Assembly (NCBI GenBank): GCA_026874595.1 | Contig: CM049315.1 | Coordinates: 40,312,164 to 40,376,163 of the forward strand | DNA from: Sipunculus nudus | Taxonomy: Eukaryota > Annelida > Sipuncula > Golfingiida > Sipunculidae | Reading direction: 5' to 3' | Length of the DNA: 64,000 nt | Shown: in pieces, positions 19,154 through 28,870 of the stretch | How positions within the stretch are numbered: the stretch's first letter is position 1 | Layout: each line of letters begins with the position of its first letter | Program-made: the position numbers and the translations under genes | The notes under the pieces: model-generated | Seen by the model: the letters and a program-made list of their open reading frames with translations, nothing else | Database searches by the model: none | What the model was told of the DNA's origin: nothing

Positions 19154-21448
19154 TCAGGAGGCTTCGATCAAATTGCTGATGAATTCAGCCGTGCCGGTTA
19201 CGTACTCCGGTATATCTACTTTCATCATCTCTGCCAGTTTATATATGTTTTGTAACGTCTGTGATCCCGGTTTGAACGCACGTCTTAGTTTGACGGCCAG
19301 TTCAGTCTTGTACTTCGACACAGTTTCTTTCATAACTTTGGCCACATCCTGTGGTATGTTCTTTCCCATCAGGCATTCAGTCAGATCTGCTGTGTAGGGC
19401 ACGGGGAGTCTCCTTTCGTTGAGAAAGGTTGCATTGGCGAAGGCCGTGTTGCGGTCCACCAACAACGTGTTTTGAGGTGATATACCGATCCGCAGAACAA
19501 ACCGGTAGGCCAAATGAAGCCATAAAGATAGCGGCAAGCGTTTGGCGTCGTCAGCCGACAGTTTGTGCAGGGGCGCGAGACCCAGCTCGTTATGGTCAAT
19601 GACAAAACATCCCGTTGGCCCACCGTCGGCAAAATGGTTGTAAAATGTGTGGTGGCTGCCGCATACGTAAGAGTATTCCAATCCGAAGGCAATATGCAGG
19701 TTGGTCTGCATGTACGACATCACGCCGTTACAGAAAAACTCTACGCAGCCCGGAGTGTGCTTGTCCCCGAGGAAAATGTTCATGGCTGCGTGCCTGAACG
19801 CCAATTGTTTTGCGTCGTGATAGAGCATGGGGCCTTTGAACACCTGCTGCGATTTCAAATCAGCTCTCGTGAACGATTTCGTTTTCTGATGCGGCACATG
19901 CAACAGAGGCAGGCGGCTCATGACCTCTTCTAGTTCTGTGATGGATGTGAAACGCTGTTTCAGTATGTCAGCAGGACATCTGCAGTTAAGGGTCATTCGA
20001 ACTGGTCCACATGTTACCTCGTGGCATTTGGGGCGTTTAGCGTCTGCGTCACCTGTGTCTTTTTGCTTCCTTTTCCGGGAAAAGCGATCACACTTGGGCA
20101 ACGAAAGCCCGTAAACGTCGCTGTCACATGGTTGGGTCATGGATGGGAAACATTTCCTAAGTCGGTTGCATACCTCTGTCGCAGGGTTTCCACCCCCGCG
20201 TGTGTGGCTCTTGCGTGACCGCTTCGGTCTGGTACACACCCACTGGTTTGTTATAACGGGATAAAATTCGGCGTAATGTTCCATCGACTGGTGCGAACGT
20301 TTCCGCCGGGCACCGTAAAACTCTGTACAGTGGGTGGGGTCTGCTGCACGCTCGGTAACCAACCCTGGTGGCTGTGGGACGCTGCGTCCCGTCCTGCCCC
20401 GTCTGGTTGTGCGGTCGATGGCGTAGTCAGGCATCGCGTTCAAAGGTGGTAGAGACTTTGGTTTAACCAACACCTCGTCGACCAGCAACGTTTTGGAAGC
20501 GTCGTGGTTCACAAGCTGCCCCCGGCCGCCTTTCCGGTTCTTCAGTGCAGGAGGGCACATGCACATCAGGTACCTGATCACGACACAGAAGAGAATCAAA
20601 ACAGGGTCACCGTATCGTGCAAACTTGCCACACGCCGATATGAACACTTGCATGTAACTGTCCCGGTCAGCTATGGCCTCCCGTTGTAGCAGAGACAGCA
20701 CCAGGTCGATAAGCTGTGGTTTCCCGTGTGGCTTACTCTGCAACACTGCCTTCCCTGCGTCTGTGACCTTAGCCGGACAGCACGTCATGCACATGGCTAC
20801 GTGTCTGGCTGCTGACAACAGCCAAACCGCGATGTCGTCTTTCGTGTCACCGGTCACGATCGGATTCACGTCCCAGTCGTTACATTCTTCCACCTTGTTT
20901 TTCCAATCACGCCATGCCCGCAGCAGATTGGTCAGGGCGAGCGCGGCGGACATTGTCCCTGGTTCCGATTCCACCAACGGTATCAGAGTTGCGTCCGGTT
21001 GAAACACCCTCATCGGTGGAAGCGGGGTTCTCGGGTGCAGGAAGGGAGGGGTCAAAGTCGCGGTACACATGCACACAGCTACACGAGATGTTTTCACGTC
21101 CAACAGAGTTTCAATGACAGATCTCATGTTGCGTTTCGACTTGCTCCCCGTTGCATTTGACAAATCGGCCACTAACGTGAAAACACGCGCCGGTGCCAAG
21201 CAATGGTCTTCCAGCAGGAACTTTACAACGTGTTTCCATTTTAGTTTGGGCGGTCGTCTTGATCCTAACAGTTCATCGGTGGCCTGCAACACGTGTTGGA
21301 TGTCTTTCCTCCTGAGACCTGTTTGCACCAGGGACAAAAGCTCATCCACGCGTATGGCTAGACCTTCTGAATAGCAGTGCGCGTTTGGGGTTTGCATGTC
21401 GGCGTAACTGGCATCAGAGAAATGGCCGGGCAGCATGCGCAGGAGCAC
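19154..21448 (-). CDS. unrecognised large protein, 764 aa
   Basis: The long uninterrupted frame begins with an ATG at 21448, with a second one four codons later. The first half is basic and polar with repeated Arg/Lys clusters. The second half (about 550-764) looks like a folded domain with short motifs such as GISPQNTLLVD and FVIDHNELG. Those faintly recall the catalytic loop of kinase-like phosphotransferases, but no glycine-rich loop or DFG equivalent is evident, so I do not call it a kinase. The poly(A) signal lies at 19025-19030 on the minus strand. Confidence 0.7.
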   Translation of the reverse strand: MLLRMLPGHFSDASYADMQTPNAHCYSEGLAIRVDELLSLVQTGLRRKDIQHVLQATDELLGSRRPPKLKWKHVVKFLLEDHCLAPARVFTLVADLSNATGSKSKRNMRSVIETLLDVKTSRVAVCMCTATLTPPFLHPRTPLPPMRVFQPDATLIPLVESEPGTMSAALALTNLLRAWRDWKNKVEECNDWDVNPIVTGDTKDDIAVWLLSAARHVAMCMTCCPAKVTDAGKAVLQSKPHGKPQLIDLVLSLLQREAIADRDSYMQVFISACGKFARYGDPVLILFCVVIRYLMCMCPPALKNRKGGRGQLVNHDASKTLLVDEVLVKPKSLPPLNAMPDYAIDRTTRRGRTGRSVPQPPGLVTERAADPTHCTEFYGARRKRSHQSMEHYAEFYPVITNQWVCTRPKRSRKSHTRGGGNPATEVCNRLRKCFPSMTQPCDSDVYGLSLPKCDRFSRKRKQKDTGDADAKRPKCHEVTCGPVRMTLNCRCPADILKQRFTSITELEEVMSRLPLLHVPHQKTKSFTRADLKSQQVFKGPMLYHDAKQLAFRHAAMNIFLGDKHTPGCVEFFCNGVMSYMQTNLHIAFGLEYSYVCGSHHTFYNHFADGGPTGCFVIDHNELGLAPLHKLSADDAKRLPLSLWLHLAYRFVLRIGISPQNTLLVDRNTAFANATFLNERRLPVPYTADLTECLMGKNIPQDVAKVMKETVSKYKTELAVKLRRAFKPGSQTLQNIYKLAEMMKVDIPEYVTGTAEFISNLIEAS

Positions 21449-21550
21449 TTTGTATGCCCAGTCGGCTGACGGTCGTCCAATCAGCGTGCGTCACGTGTGT
21501 AACCCGTTTTTGGCAAAATCTGGAGGGGGGGTTGACTGATACCACATCAT

Positions 21551-21560
21551 ATATATAAAT
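21551..21560 (+). promoter_or_regulatory. TATA-like element upstream of the gene at 21683
   Basis: atatataaat lies about 130 bases before the ATG at 21683, within the 234-base gap between divergent genes. Confidence 0.4.
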
Positions 21561-21682
21561 GTGACAGCCGCTGGTACATGTGATCACGTGATGCACCGGC
21601 ACTTCCACAGCCTCATAAATATCGCGGTTGGTAGGTATGCCCTCATAGACCTCTACGCCGCCGTCGAGGCTGTTGCACAAAA

Positions 21683-23281
21683 ATGTCGTCGAACGAAAAC
21701 ACGTCGCTCCCGGCGACAGAGAAAGTTGAAGCTGAAGGCTGCAGCACGGGTAAGACTGTCATATCAGATCGCGAAGTGGAAGCCCCTCGACCGGATGGTA
21801 CCGCGTGTACCAAATCGAACGATGGGGAACCCGGGACGTGTAACGATACCGCCAAACCAAAAGGTAGGCCCGGTCATGTATCGTTTGCATGCTTCCGACC
21901 ACACATTTCCGGTGTGTGTTATCTGGACGTGAGATGCCAGTTGAAATCCCCGCAAACAGTCCAGAGACCGGGGAACGTGATCTATCTTAACGACACTGGC
22001 GTTCAGGGTGCAGTTTCCACTGTGGCGGAGGTCCTGCTAAAGTGTCCCGATAAACACCCCGGTGCCAGACCAACGGGAACTGATCAAGGAATTATGACAA
22101 GTTCATCAGAACACAGAGATTTGTTCTTTCTGTGTACCAACCGAGCAGCGTCCGAACTCGTCGAGCAACTGAACCCCGAATTAATATGTGATCTGGTGGC
22201 GGCAGCATTGGCCTTCTTCCCACACATGCTTGATTGCGTTGTGCAATTTGCATCACAGGAAAACGTGTTTTGCGGAAAGGATTTTACCATATACTGCGTT
22301 CAGGAATTGCCCTTACAGCCCGATCACAGTTACAGTCTTGTTGGAAAATGGGACCAGGTGCTGAGTACGTTCCATTGTGGGGCGTACACAAACGCTAGTG
22401 GTGAACGTATGGTGCTGGTGACGTACCCAAAGCTTGAATGCCTTGTGCGCGCCGCGAGCGATTCCGATGGCGGTCGTGCGTTTTTTCAAAGCCTCTTGGA
22501 AGCCATGGTGACCGAGGAGGATACTGACACCAACCCCTGGCAGGTGTTGCTGACAGATGATGTCAACAGGGCTTCTGTCAACGGAAGGACGGTAATGTTG
22601 ATGTGCAAGATTCGGCGAAAGCCCAAAGCCGCATCCAATGAGTCTCATGCTGGCGGTTGTCACAGTCACATACAGCAGTTGCGTGCCGAAACATCAGACG
22701 TCGCAGAACATCATGTGAAAGAGAAGAGATACGTTGGACCACTGCGACCGTCTGTAACGCACAGGCGAACGGCCACAGCGCTTGACCGTGATCTGATCAC
22801 GACTGTCCGTCATCTGCAACCCCGTGTGATCTGTGATATTATGTCCGCTGTGTTAATATCGTACCCACACATCCTCGTTTATGCGAACTTTGCAGCAAAC
22901 ACGGAAGGTCTACGATATGCACATAAGAAATGCGACCAGATTATCACCGTGTGCTGCGTGGAGGAACTACCCGTCAAACCACAATGGCGATATGAACTCA
23001 CGGGGACATGGGGTGAGACGTTGAACACATACAATTGTGTAATCTGTAAGGACGCTCGGTCTGGACCCATCGTGGTGGTTGAGGACCCCGAATTCGCCCG
23101 TGTCGTGGAAGCTGTCAGGTTTTCCGAGGAGGGCAGACGTTTTGTGCAACTGGTCTTGGAGTCTCTTGTGTCGCCCTTCGACGTGTTTGTTACACATGGT
23201 GACTACATGTCAAGAGTACTGCTTGACGACAATATGGACGTGGCATTGTTGTGTTGCATCGTGGAACCCAATACTGATTGA
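21683..23281 (+). CDS. protein with an internally duplicated domain, 532 aa
   Basis: After a polar N-terminal 60 residues, two related domains follow at about 158-312 and 372-529. Landmarks repeat in order. LNPELICDLVAAAL matches LQPRVICDIMSAVL; the ELPLQP and ELPVKP motifs correspond; LVGKWDQVLSTFHC matches LTGTWGETLNTYNC. Both domains end in a hydrophobic strand with a Cys. The copies are well diverged, so the duplication is old. A linker of about 60 residues, rich in His, Arg and Thr, separates them. No known family is recognised. A plus-strand AATAAA is at 23603. Confidence 0.75.
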   Translation: MSSNENTSLPATEKVEAEGCSTGKTVISDREVEAPRPDGTACTKSNDGEPGTCNDTAKPKGRPGHVSFACFRPHISGVCYLDVRCQLKSPQTVQRPGNVIYLNDTGVQGAVSTVAEVLLKCPDKHPGARPTGTDQGIMTSSSEHRDLFFLCTNRAASELVEQLNPELICDLVAAALAFFPHMLDCVVQFASQENVFCGKDFTIYCVQELPLQPDHSYSLVGKWDQVLSTFHCGAYTNASGERMVLVTYPKLECLVRAASDSDGGRAFFQSLLEAMVTEEDTDTNPWQVLLTDDVNRASVNGRTVMLMCKIRRKPKAASNESHAGGCHSHIQQLRAETSDVAEHHVKEKRYVGPLRPSVTHRRTATALDRDLITTVRHLQPRVICDIMSAVLISYPHILVYANFAANTEGLRYAHKKCDQIITVCCVEELPVKPQWRYELTGTWGETLNTYNCVICKDARSGPIVVVEDPEFARVVEAVRFSEEGRRFVQLVLESLVSPFDVFVTHGDYMSRVLLDDNMDVALLCCIVEPNTD

Positions 23282-23838
23282 AAAGGTTTGATACTGTCCC
23301 CATCATGGGATTTGCGCGTGTCGGACATTAACATGTGACAACGTATGTTTTGTTGTGGTCCAGCCAAACCAGTTTTGCGAGTGATGTGGTATATGTTTCT
23401 CTTTGTGATGTGTATACAACTTTAAACTGTTATAATTGTACATTGTTTTTTTTTTGTCAGGTACCCCAATCAGCCGTTCTGACGTGTACGTTATTTGATC
23501 GCGCTGGACTTTTGTACCTTTAGAGCGTTTTGTCATATGACCTACATCACACACACGCACATACACATTCGAAAACACAGCAGAGCAATGACAATGTGAA
23601 ACAATAAATAAATATATATCTATCTTTATTGTGGTCTGAACTCAATTTATTGATGAAATACGAGTGTGTATGATATGATCAGTGTCCAAAAACTCGGTCT
23701 GATTCTGTAGGGTTCAACATCTCCTCATTTCCAGCCTCCTGCTTCTTACTTACAGTTTCGTCTTTGTCAATCCGTCAAGACGTTTCTGCAGTTGCAGAGA
23801 TCCCCGGGAATAGTGGAGGTGGGAAAGGTAGGGTTGAA
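23282..23838. other. convergent intergenic region with poly(A) signals
   Basis: No supported gene. AATAAA on the plus strand at 23603-23608 serves the gene ending at 23281, and a minus-strand one at 23625-23630 serves the gene ending at 23839; transcripts would overlap by a few tens of bases. The rest is AT-rich. Confidence 0.6.
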
Positions 23839-24936
23839 TTATGGGATATCGTTTCCGCGACCCAACCCACCGTTCCACACGTGTTCGTGTGACAGGCGCA
23901 TGTCCCTTGCGTACTGTGCTACTGGGTCCATTGCATCCCCGGCCTGTAACAGTCGGAACACAGTGGCCCAGACGTGTCCTGTACACTTCCCGCGGCACGC
24001 GTTTGATCCGTGAGCGGCACCATTCATATCGGCGTCGGGTAGAGCACAAGTGGAGGCGTGTGACTTCAGCAGCCTGCGCAAAGGGTGTATCATATCCATG
24101 TCTACAGTGTAAATAAAACCTTCGCTCTTGTGGCGTATTGCACCCGCCATCATGAGGAACCCGAGCGCCATGTCACGTATGACTATGGCCGGCAGTGCAA
24201 GCCTCCGGTCCATGTGGAAACGTAGCATCTGTCCCATCCTAGCGGCCGTATTGGTCGACACGCAAGCCAAAGCCAGAGCTCCGCATGCGGTGAAACGCAA
24301 GGCGCCCGGTACGGGGTCACGTGCGTGGTCGTACGACAGGTGGAAATGGCCCTCTTCTGCGTATGGTGTTCCCGTTGGCGTCCAGAATTGGGTTGCCGCC
24401 GCCCAGGCCGTCCTGAGCTCAATTTCATGGGGTTTACCCACAGACGCCCACAGAGACGAATACGTTTTGTTTTGCATGAAGGCGGATATGCGCAAACCGA
24501 CTCCGTCCGGCATAAAAGCTGCCCACAGTGTGGGGTCTTCCAGTCCTATGCGTTCTAGCGCGAAGTGTATTGCCTCAAGCACAAGGGCGTAATCAGCGAA
24601 GCATCGGGCCATACGGTATGCTATGTGCTTTCGTCTGTTAGTAAATGCGTCTGGTCCACCGCAGAATGTAAACGTGTCATCGTGTTTAAGGTGGAGCAGC
24701 CATTCAATGAAATCCCTCATACCGGCAGATCTGTCCAAAAGTTGGAAACCAACGTATAAATCCGTAAACTCGGAGCGCTTTGCATGTCCGTTTTCCATAG
24801 TTATTTCAAAGCTGTATCTGGTCTTACCGCGTGTGTGTAACACGGGCGCTTCGAAGTGTGAATCCGGATTGGTTGGATATTCACGAACAAAACGGGTAAC
24901 ATGAATCTGAATCGCACAACAGGGTGCGTTCGTCAT
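23839..24936 (-). CDS. unrecognised protein, 365 aa
   Basis: The frame starts at 24936, overlapping the end of the upstream gene by 56 bases, which suggests a shared or staggered transcript. The product is a mixed alpha/beta, mainly soluble protein with a hydrophobic, Ala/Met-rich middle (about 230-270) and two Cys-rich spots near the C-terminus (CRGKCTGH). No signal peptide or catalytic motif is recognised. Confidence 0.7.
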   Translation of the reverse strand: MTNAPCCAIQIHVTRFVREYPTNPDSHFEAPVLHTRGKTRYSFEITMENGHAKRSEFTDLYVGFQLLDRSAGMRDFIEWLLHLKHDDTFTFCGGPDAFTNRRKHIAYRMARCFADYALVLEAIHFALERIGLEDPTLWAAFMPDGVGLRISAFMQNKTYSSLWASVGKPHEIELRTAWAAATQFWTPTGTPYAEEGHFHLSYDHARDPVPGALRFTACGALALACVSTNTAARMGQMLRFHMDRRLALPAIVIRDMALGFLMMAGAIRHKSEGFIYTVDMDMIHPLRRLLKSHASTCALPDADMNGAAHGSNACRGKCTGHVWATVFRLLQAGDAMDPVAQYARDMRLSHEHVWNGGLGRGNDIP

Positions 24937-27799
24937 CCAGACGCAGCAATCTCTGGCACTCTGCCATGGTGGTTGGACACAGCGATTTTATACCGTAGGG
25001 TAACAGGTTTTCTTGCGCGTGGGCAGACCGTGGGGGTGTGTGTTGGACGGCGACGGAATGAAATATGTGCGATAGCATCTTCTGCAGTTGCGCCGTTGTT
25101 ACAGTTCGCAAGACTGGCAGCACCGCCGCGTACAGTACGTCGTTGTACCTTTCCCAGTCTAAGGTTGTGCCTGGCAAGACGTGGTCACGGTGCACTAGTC
25201 CCACGTTGAAACACAGGTCCTCTGCCGGCACGTTTCGTGCTTTGATTTTGGAACATGACAGGATAGGGCGGCCCGCGTGTTCGGCGTCTCCCAGCAACCC
25301 CCTGTGGAAAGGGCTGTATGCCCAGTCGGCCGGACTGTACACTGCGGGGCGTTCAACCCAAACGTAAGGCCCCGCTTTCCCCTTCACGGTCAAACGTACA
25401 GGCAAACGGCCTTCCTTCCACACGTAAGGATCGAAATCTCGCAGTGACACCAGGGCTTTTGTTACTTCGGCGAAATCACCCTTCTGTTTGCAGTGTGCCC
25501 CCTTCGTAGGAGCTGACAGCTTTGTCGGGAAAGCGGGCAGGAGGAACCGATTGACGAGATCGGGTTGATTTCCCAAAACGCCTTTTAGGTCTGTCGTGTG
25601 CACTTCCCACGTTGTCGGCCAGTGTTTGTACATTTCTTTCATGCCTGCACGCACACACTGTTCCACTTCATCTCGCGTTGCGACTTCCACAGGGCAGCCA
25701 GTGTCTGCTTTTCCGCCGAGTATCAGCACGACCTCATGTAACGTGGCGTCGATGGCCTCTGAGACAGCTTGGCAATGATCAGACCTGTGGATGCCGGTTA
25801 CCTTGGACAAGCGCCAACCGGACGCTGGATCGCGTTTGGCGTGAAATAAATGACAGGGCCCGATGAGGCCGACGAGGTTGTAGGACCCTTCGAGTTTGAA
25901 GGTCATCTCAGCAAAGCCTGTCAGACTCTGTACTCTGCTTTGAAATATCTCCAGTTCCGCATCAGACCCTGCAACCGCGTCTTCACTTGTGCCCGTTAGG
26001 TCTGGGGAAGCCTCGAACAGTACGCTGTCTTTCATCACGCGCAACAAACGATTCGTTTTAGGCACGCACTCCACCATAGCTGTGCTTGCCTGCTGTGCCA
26101 GTTGTGTCCATCTGTCATAGAGCTCAGGGGCGTAATACTTCGACTGTCCGTAAGTGATCACTTGGCAGGCTTTTACGCGGGAGGCGGCCGATTTCGATGG
26201 TGAGAATAAGCGCCTGCGTTCCGCCAACCAAGCCAGCAGCTCACGTAAATACTCCGTGTCCAGGTGTGCTCCTAGGGTGGGGTAAAACTGGTTGGCGTCC
26301 ATACCGTAAAACTGCCCCGTGTGAACGCCCCGCTTGGCATAAATCACCCCTCCCGTTTGCGGCGGGAGTCCTTTGACGATAGTGACCGCATGATTATCTT
26401 TATCGGCACCCTCATCATCGCGTGCTTGGTTCTGTTCTGAAAGGGGTTCTCCTTCGTTGCAGACGCATGGATTGCACGTATGTGGCTCAATTGGGATTCG
26501 GCTATGTGGTTCTGTTGTGCTTTTGCTATGCCGTTTTGACAGGGGTATGGCGACATCCGCAACAAAAGCTTGAGGTGACAAATTCAGCGGCCATCCCATG
26601 ATGGATATATGGGCGTGCACGCTATCCTCGCCTGCGTGACACGGGACACCCGAATTCACAAAGGCCAATTTACCCTGGCCAGTAACCACACAACCGTAGG
26701 GTAATATAATAAAAAGCTCCGACCTGTGCAGGGGCGAAGGACACATGTGTTCCAGGACCCATGACGCCTGCGCGAAGGCACCATGTCTGATGTCACTTAG
26801 GTCAGAGCTGACGTCCAGCCAATGGATGTCATCCGGGAGCGTGTGTGACGGAGGTTGACACAATAGGAACGCACCCCCGAACTCCGTGTCCTCTAAACAT
26901 TGGTTGAGCATTTCGGAAAATGCACTCAATTCACGCGCTTTCCTCAAAGGGTTGGCTGTTTGTGGTACAGGGCATCGTGCTAATGTGAGCTGTGGCAATG
27001 TGAACATGTCTGAGGGTACGTTCATCGTGGCACCGGACGTCTGCAATAAGTGTATGACGGCGCGCGAAAGCGGGTCCCATGCGACAGCGTTGTGCCTTTG
27101 GCGGTGACCATTGCATACGTTGAGGGACTCGTGTACGGCCGAATTGACGACTCGTGTGAATGTTCGCTCCGTGATTGCGTCCGCATCACCGTCGGTCGCA
27201 CGGTTTGTCGATTTCCGTTGGAGGTCGTGTGCAGGCCAGGAAACATTTCCGATGACATCTGTTGGTAAACGTAAGCGTTTCACATGCAGCCACGCACGCA
27301 TGTCCATCTCCGAATGGTCAAGCGCAAAGTGTGAGAGAACACCTGGGTACCTCCCGGTCCCGCCACGGGGTGCCGGCAGGAAGACAGGTCGCACACCACT
27401 AGTCATCAGCGGAGGGAAACAGGCGAGCGGGTGCTCTTTGTTCCTACTAGCAGCGGATAGGTGCATACAGAGTGCCTGAAAAAGGTGAGGTATGAAATCG
27501 TGCCACACGCTATTTTCGGTCGGGAGTTTGTCACAGAATGTCCAAGGGCACTTCCAGGTATGCGAGTCCCTGTGGTCTTTCGGCAGACGTGCATGTAACC
27601 TGACATTCAACCCTCCCGGTATTTTAAAAGGCAGAGGCAGATATCGGACGCCCTTATCTGTCCCCTCACACGGAACGCAGGTGAAAGTAGCCAAGGCACA
27701 CGTTCCGTCGTGGGATATGGCATGAAACCTCCATGCAAGAATCATGATCCTCGTACCTGTCATGTTCCCATTCTCAGAAGCGATGTGACTGCCGGTCAC
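24881..27799 (-). CDS. B-family DNA polymerase-like protein (polymerase or polymerase-derived accessory subunit)
   Basis: The 972-residue product shows the three palm/fingers signatures of family B polymerases in order. Motif A is MDANQFYPTL (Asp501, in place of DxxSLYP). Motif B is RVKACQVITYG (Lys543 to Gly551, in place of KxxxNSxYG). Motif C is VMKDSVLF (Asp591, in place of YGDTDS). Motif C has lost the first Asp of DTD but keeps the second, which together with the motif A Asp holds the metals in known enzymes. A thumb-like segment resembling the end of family B polymerases (LDWERYNDVLYAAVLPVL) lies near the C-terminus. The distance from A to C (90 residues) is shorter than usual, and I see no clear proofreading motif. 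It may be the replicase, or, like herpesvirus UL8, a polymerase-derived helicase-primase subunit. ATGs at 27763 and 27745 are alternatives. Confidence 0.55.
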   Translation of the reverse strand: MTGSHIASENGNMTGTRIMILAWRFHAISHDGTCALATFTCVPCEGTDKGVRYLPLPFKIPGGLNVRLHARLPKDHRDSHTWKCPWTFCDKLPTENSVWHDFIPHLFQALCMHLSAASRNKEHPLACFPPLMTSGVRPVFLPAPRGGTGRYPGVLSHFALDHSEMDMRAWLHVKRLRLPTDVIGNVSWPAHDLQRKSTNRATDGDADAITERTFTRVVNSAVHESLNVCNGHRQRHNAVAWDPLSRAVIHLLQTSGATMNVPSDMFTLPQLTLARCPVPQTANPLRKARELSAFSEMLNQCLEDTEFGGAFLLCQPPSHTLPDDIHWLDVSSDLSDIRHGAFAQASWVLEHMCPSPLHRSELFIILPYGCVVTGQGKLAFVNSGVPCHAGEDSVHAHISIMGWPLNLSPQAFVADVAIPLSKRHSKSTTEPHSRIPIEPHTCNPCVCNEGEPLSEQNQARDDEGADKDNHAVTIVKGLPPQTGGVIYAKRGVHTGQFYGMDANQFYPTLGAHLDTEYLRELLAWLAERRRLFSPSKSAASRVKACQVITYGQSKYYAPELYDRWTQLAQQASTAMVECVPKTNRLLRVMKDSVLFEASPDLTGTSEDAVAGSDAELEIFQSRVQSLTGFAEMTFKLEGSYNLVGLIGPCHLFHAKRDPASGWRLSKVTGIHRSDHCQAVSEAIDATLHEVVLILGGKADTGCPVEVATRDEVEQCVRAGMKEMYKHWPTTWEVHTTDLKGVLGNQPDLVNRFLLPAFPTKLSAPTKGAHCKQKGDFAEVTKALVSLRDFDPYVWKEGRLPVRLTVKGKAGPYVWVERPAVYSPADWAYSPFHRGLLGDAEHAGRPILSCSKIKARNVPAEDLCFNVGLVHRDHVLPGTTLDWERYNDVLYAAVLPVLRTVTTAQLQKMLSHIFHSVAVQHTPPRSAHAQENLLPYGIKSLCPTTMAECQRLLRLDDERTLLCDSDSCYPFCS

Positions 27800-27932
27800 A
27801 CATGGCGACGTTTACGTCATCACGTGACAGCAACTGTTTAACGTATGATATGATCGGAACACAACCCCCCGTATCGTATCATTGACGGCCTGCCGTGCAG
27901 TTACGTCTGCGTCCCCAATGGCAGGCCACTAC

Positions 27933-27941
27933 TTATATAAG
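27933..27941 (+). promoter_or_regulatory. TATA box deciding the start of the gene at 27994
   Basis: ttatataag lies 61 bases before the ATG at 27994. Transcription starting about 25-30 bases downstream would exclude the earlier in-frame start codon at 27895. Confidence 0.55.
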
Positions 27942-27993
27942 TGATACACGGCCCTGTGCCAGTTGCATATATGTACAAGTTGTGACCCTCGCG

Positions 27994-28515
27994 ATGTCGT
28001 CAGTGAGCCGTCGCGATAAACCTCGACCTAAGCGGTCGGTGTCACTCAGACGGCTCGTCCTTCTAAAAGCCGCCATGACCAGTGTAAATGCTGAAGCGGC
28101 CAGGCAAATGGTAGACTTCATCAGGGGAGCGCGAAAGTCGGCTTCTGACTTGTCTGATTGCTACAGTCTCGCCCTGGCAACCAACTGTCATCTGAATGTG
28201 TGGAAGCACCTGCAAGTGGACCCATGGCCACCAGAATCGTGTCTGTTCTGTCTGATGAATCTCAATAACCAGTCCGGTCCTGTGTTGTCACCAGAAACGG
28301 AAGCAGCCGTCTACAAAGCGTTGTGTCGCGAGATCCCGTTTTTGGAGAGCATGATCATCTTGGAAATTTACAAATTTACTCCCATGTCCGCTGATGCCGA
28401 ATTGCTTTCGTACGTTATTTACTGCTTGGAAAATATCGGATACATGTTGAAAGAGGACGAAGCCGAGTGGGGCAAAGGTCGTATGCGTTTTGAAATTGTG
28501 TCAACGGATGTATAG
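27994..28515 (+). CDS. unrecognised small protein, 173 aa
   Basis: The start is set by the TATA box at 27933. The first 30 residues are strongly basic (RRDKPRPKRS), a likely nuclear or nucleic-acid-binding tail. The remaining part is helical, with CLFC and an acidic C-terminal helix. The family is not recognised. Its gene is divergent from the polymerase-like gene, with about 195 bases between the two starts. Confidence 0.65.
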   Translation: MSSVSRRDKPRPKRSVSLRRLVLLKAAMTSVNAEAARQMVDFIRGARKSASDLSDCYSLALATNCHLNVWKHLQVDPWPPESCLFCLMNLNNQSGPVLSPETEAAVYKALCREIPFLESMIILEIYKFTPMSADAELLSYVIYCLENIGYMLKEDEAEWGKGRMRFEIVSTDV

Positions 28516-28870
28516 CCTAACGCGCTCTGCCCCCACGTACAGGATTGTACGATAGGAGACATTGCAAAGAGGAGGGGACTCTCACAGATTCTCAAACCAG
28601 GACTGAACTTTGTTTGCATATTCTTGTTGTTAGTATTACCAAACATTTGACCAACATTGTGGGGTGTTTTTGGCATGCGTTATAAAGAGGTATTCGACAT
28701 TGTGTTCATGTGTTGTGTTGTTTTTGGGATCGGCGTGTTGTGTGTGTGTTTGAACATAACCATGTACGCAACATATAACAAACAACCAATGCTTGCGACT
28801 ATAAACCTTTATTAGATAACAGTTCCAAAACATTTTACAACGTCTTTGACAATTACCGCTCCAATCCCTT
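28516..28870. other. convergent intergenic region
   Basis: No supported gene. A minus-strand AATAAA at 28808-28813 serves the large gene ending at 28871; I see no standard AATAAA on the plus strand for the gene ending at 28515. Confidence 0.5.

Noticed and set aside
19154-21448. Kinase-like call for the 764-residue protein
   Set aside because: Only a short stretch recalls a catalytic loop; no glycine loop, lysine or DFG equivalent could be placed.
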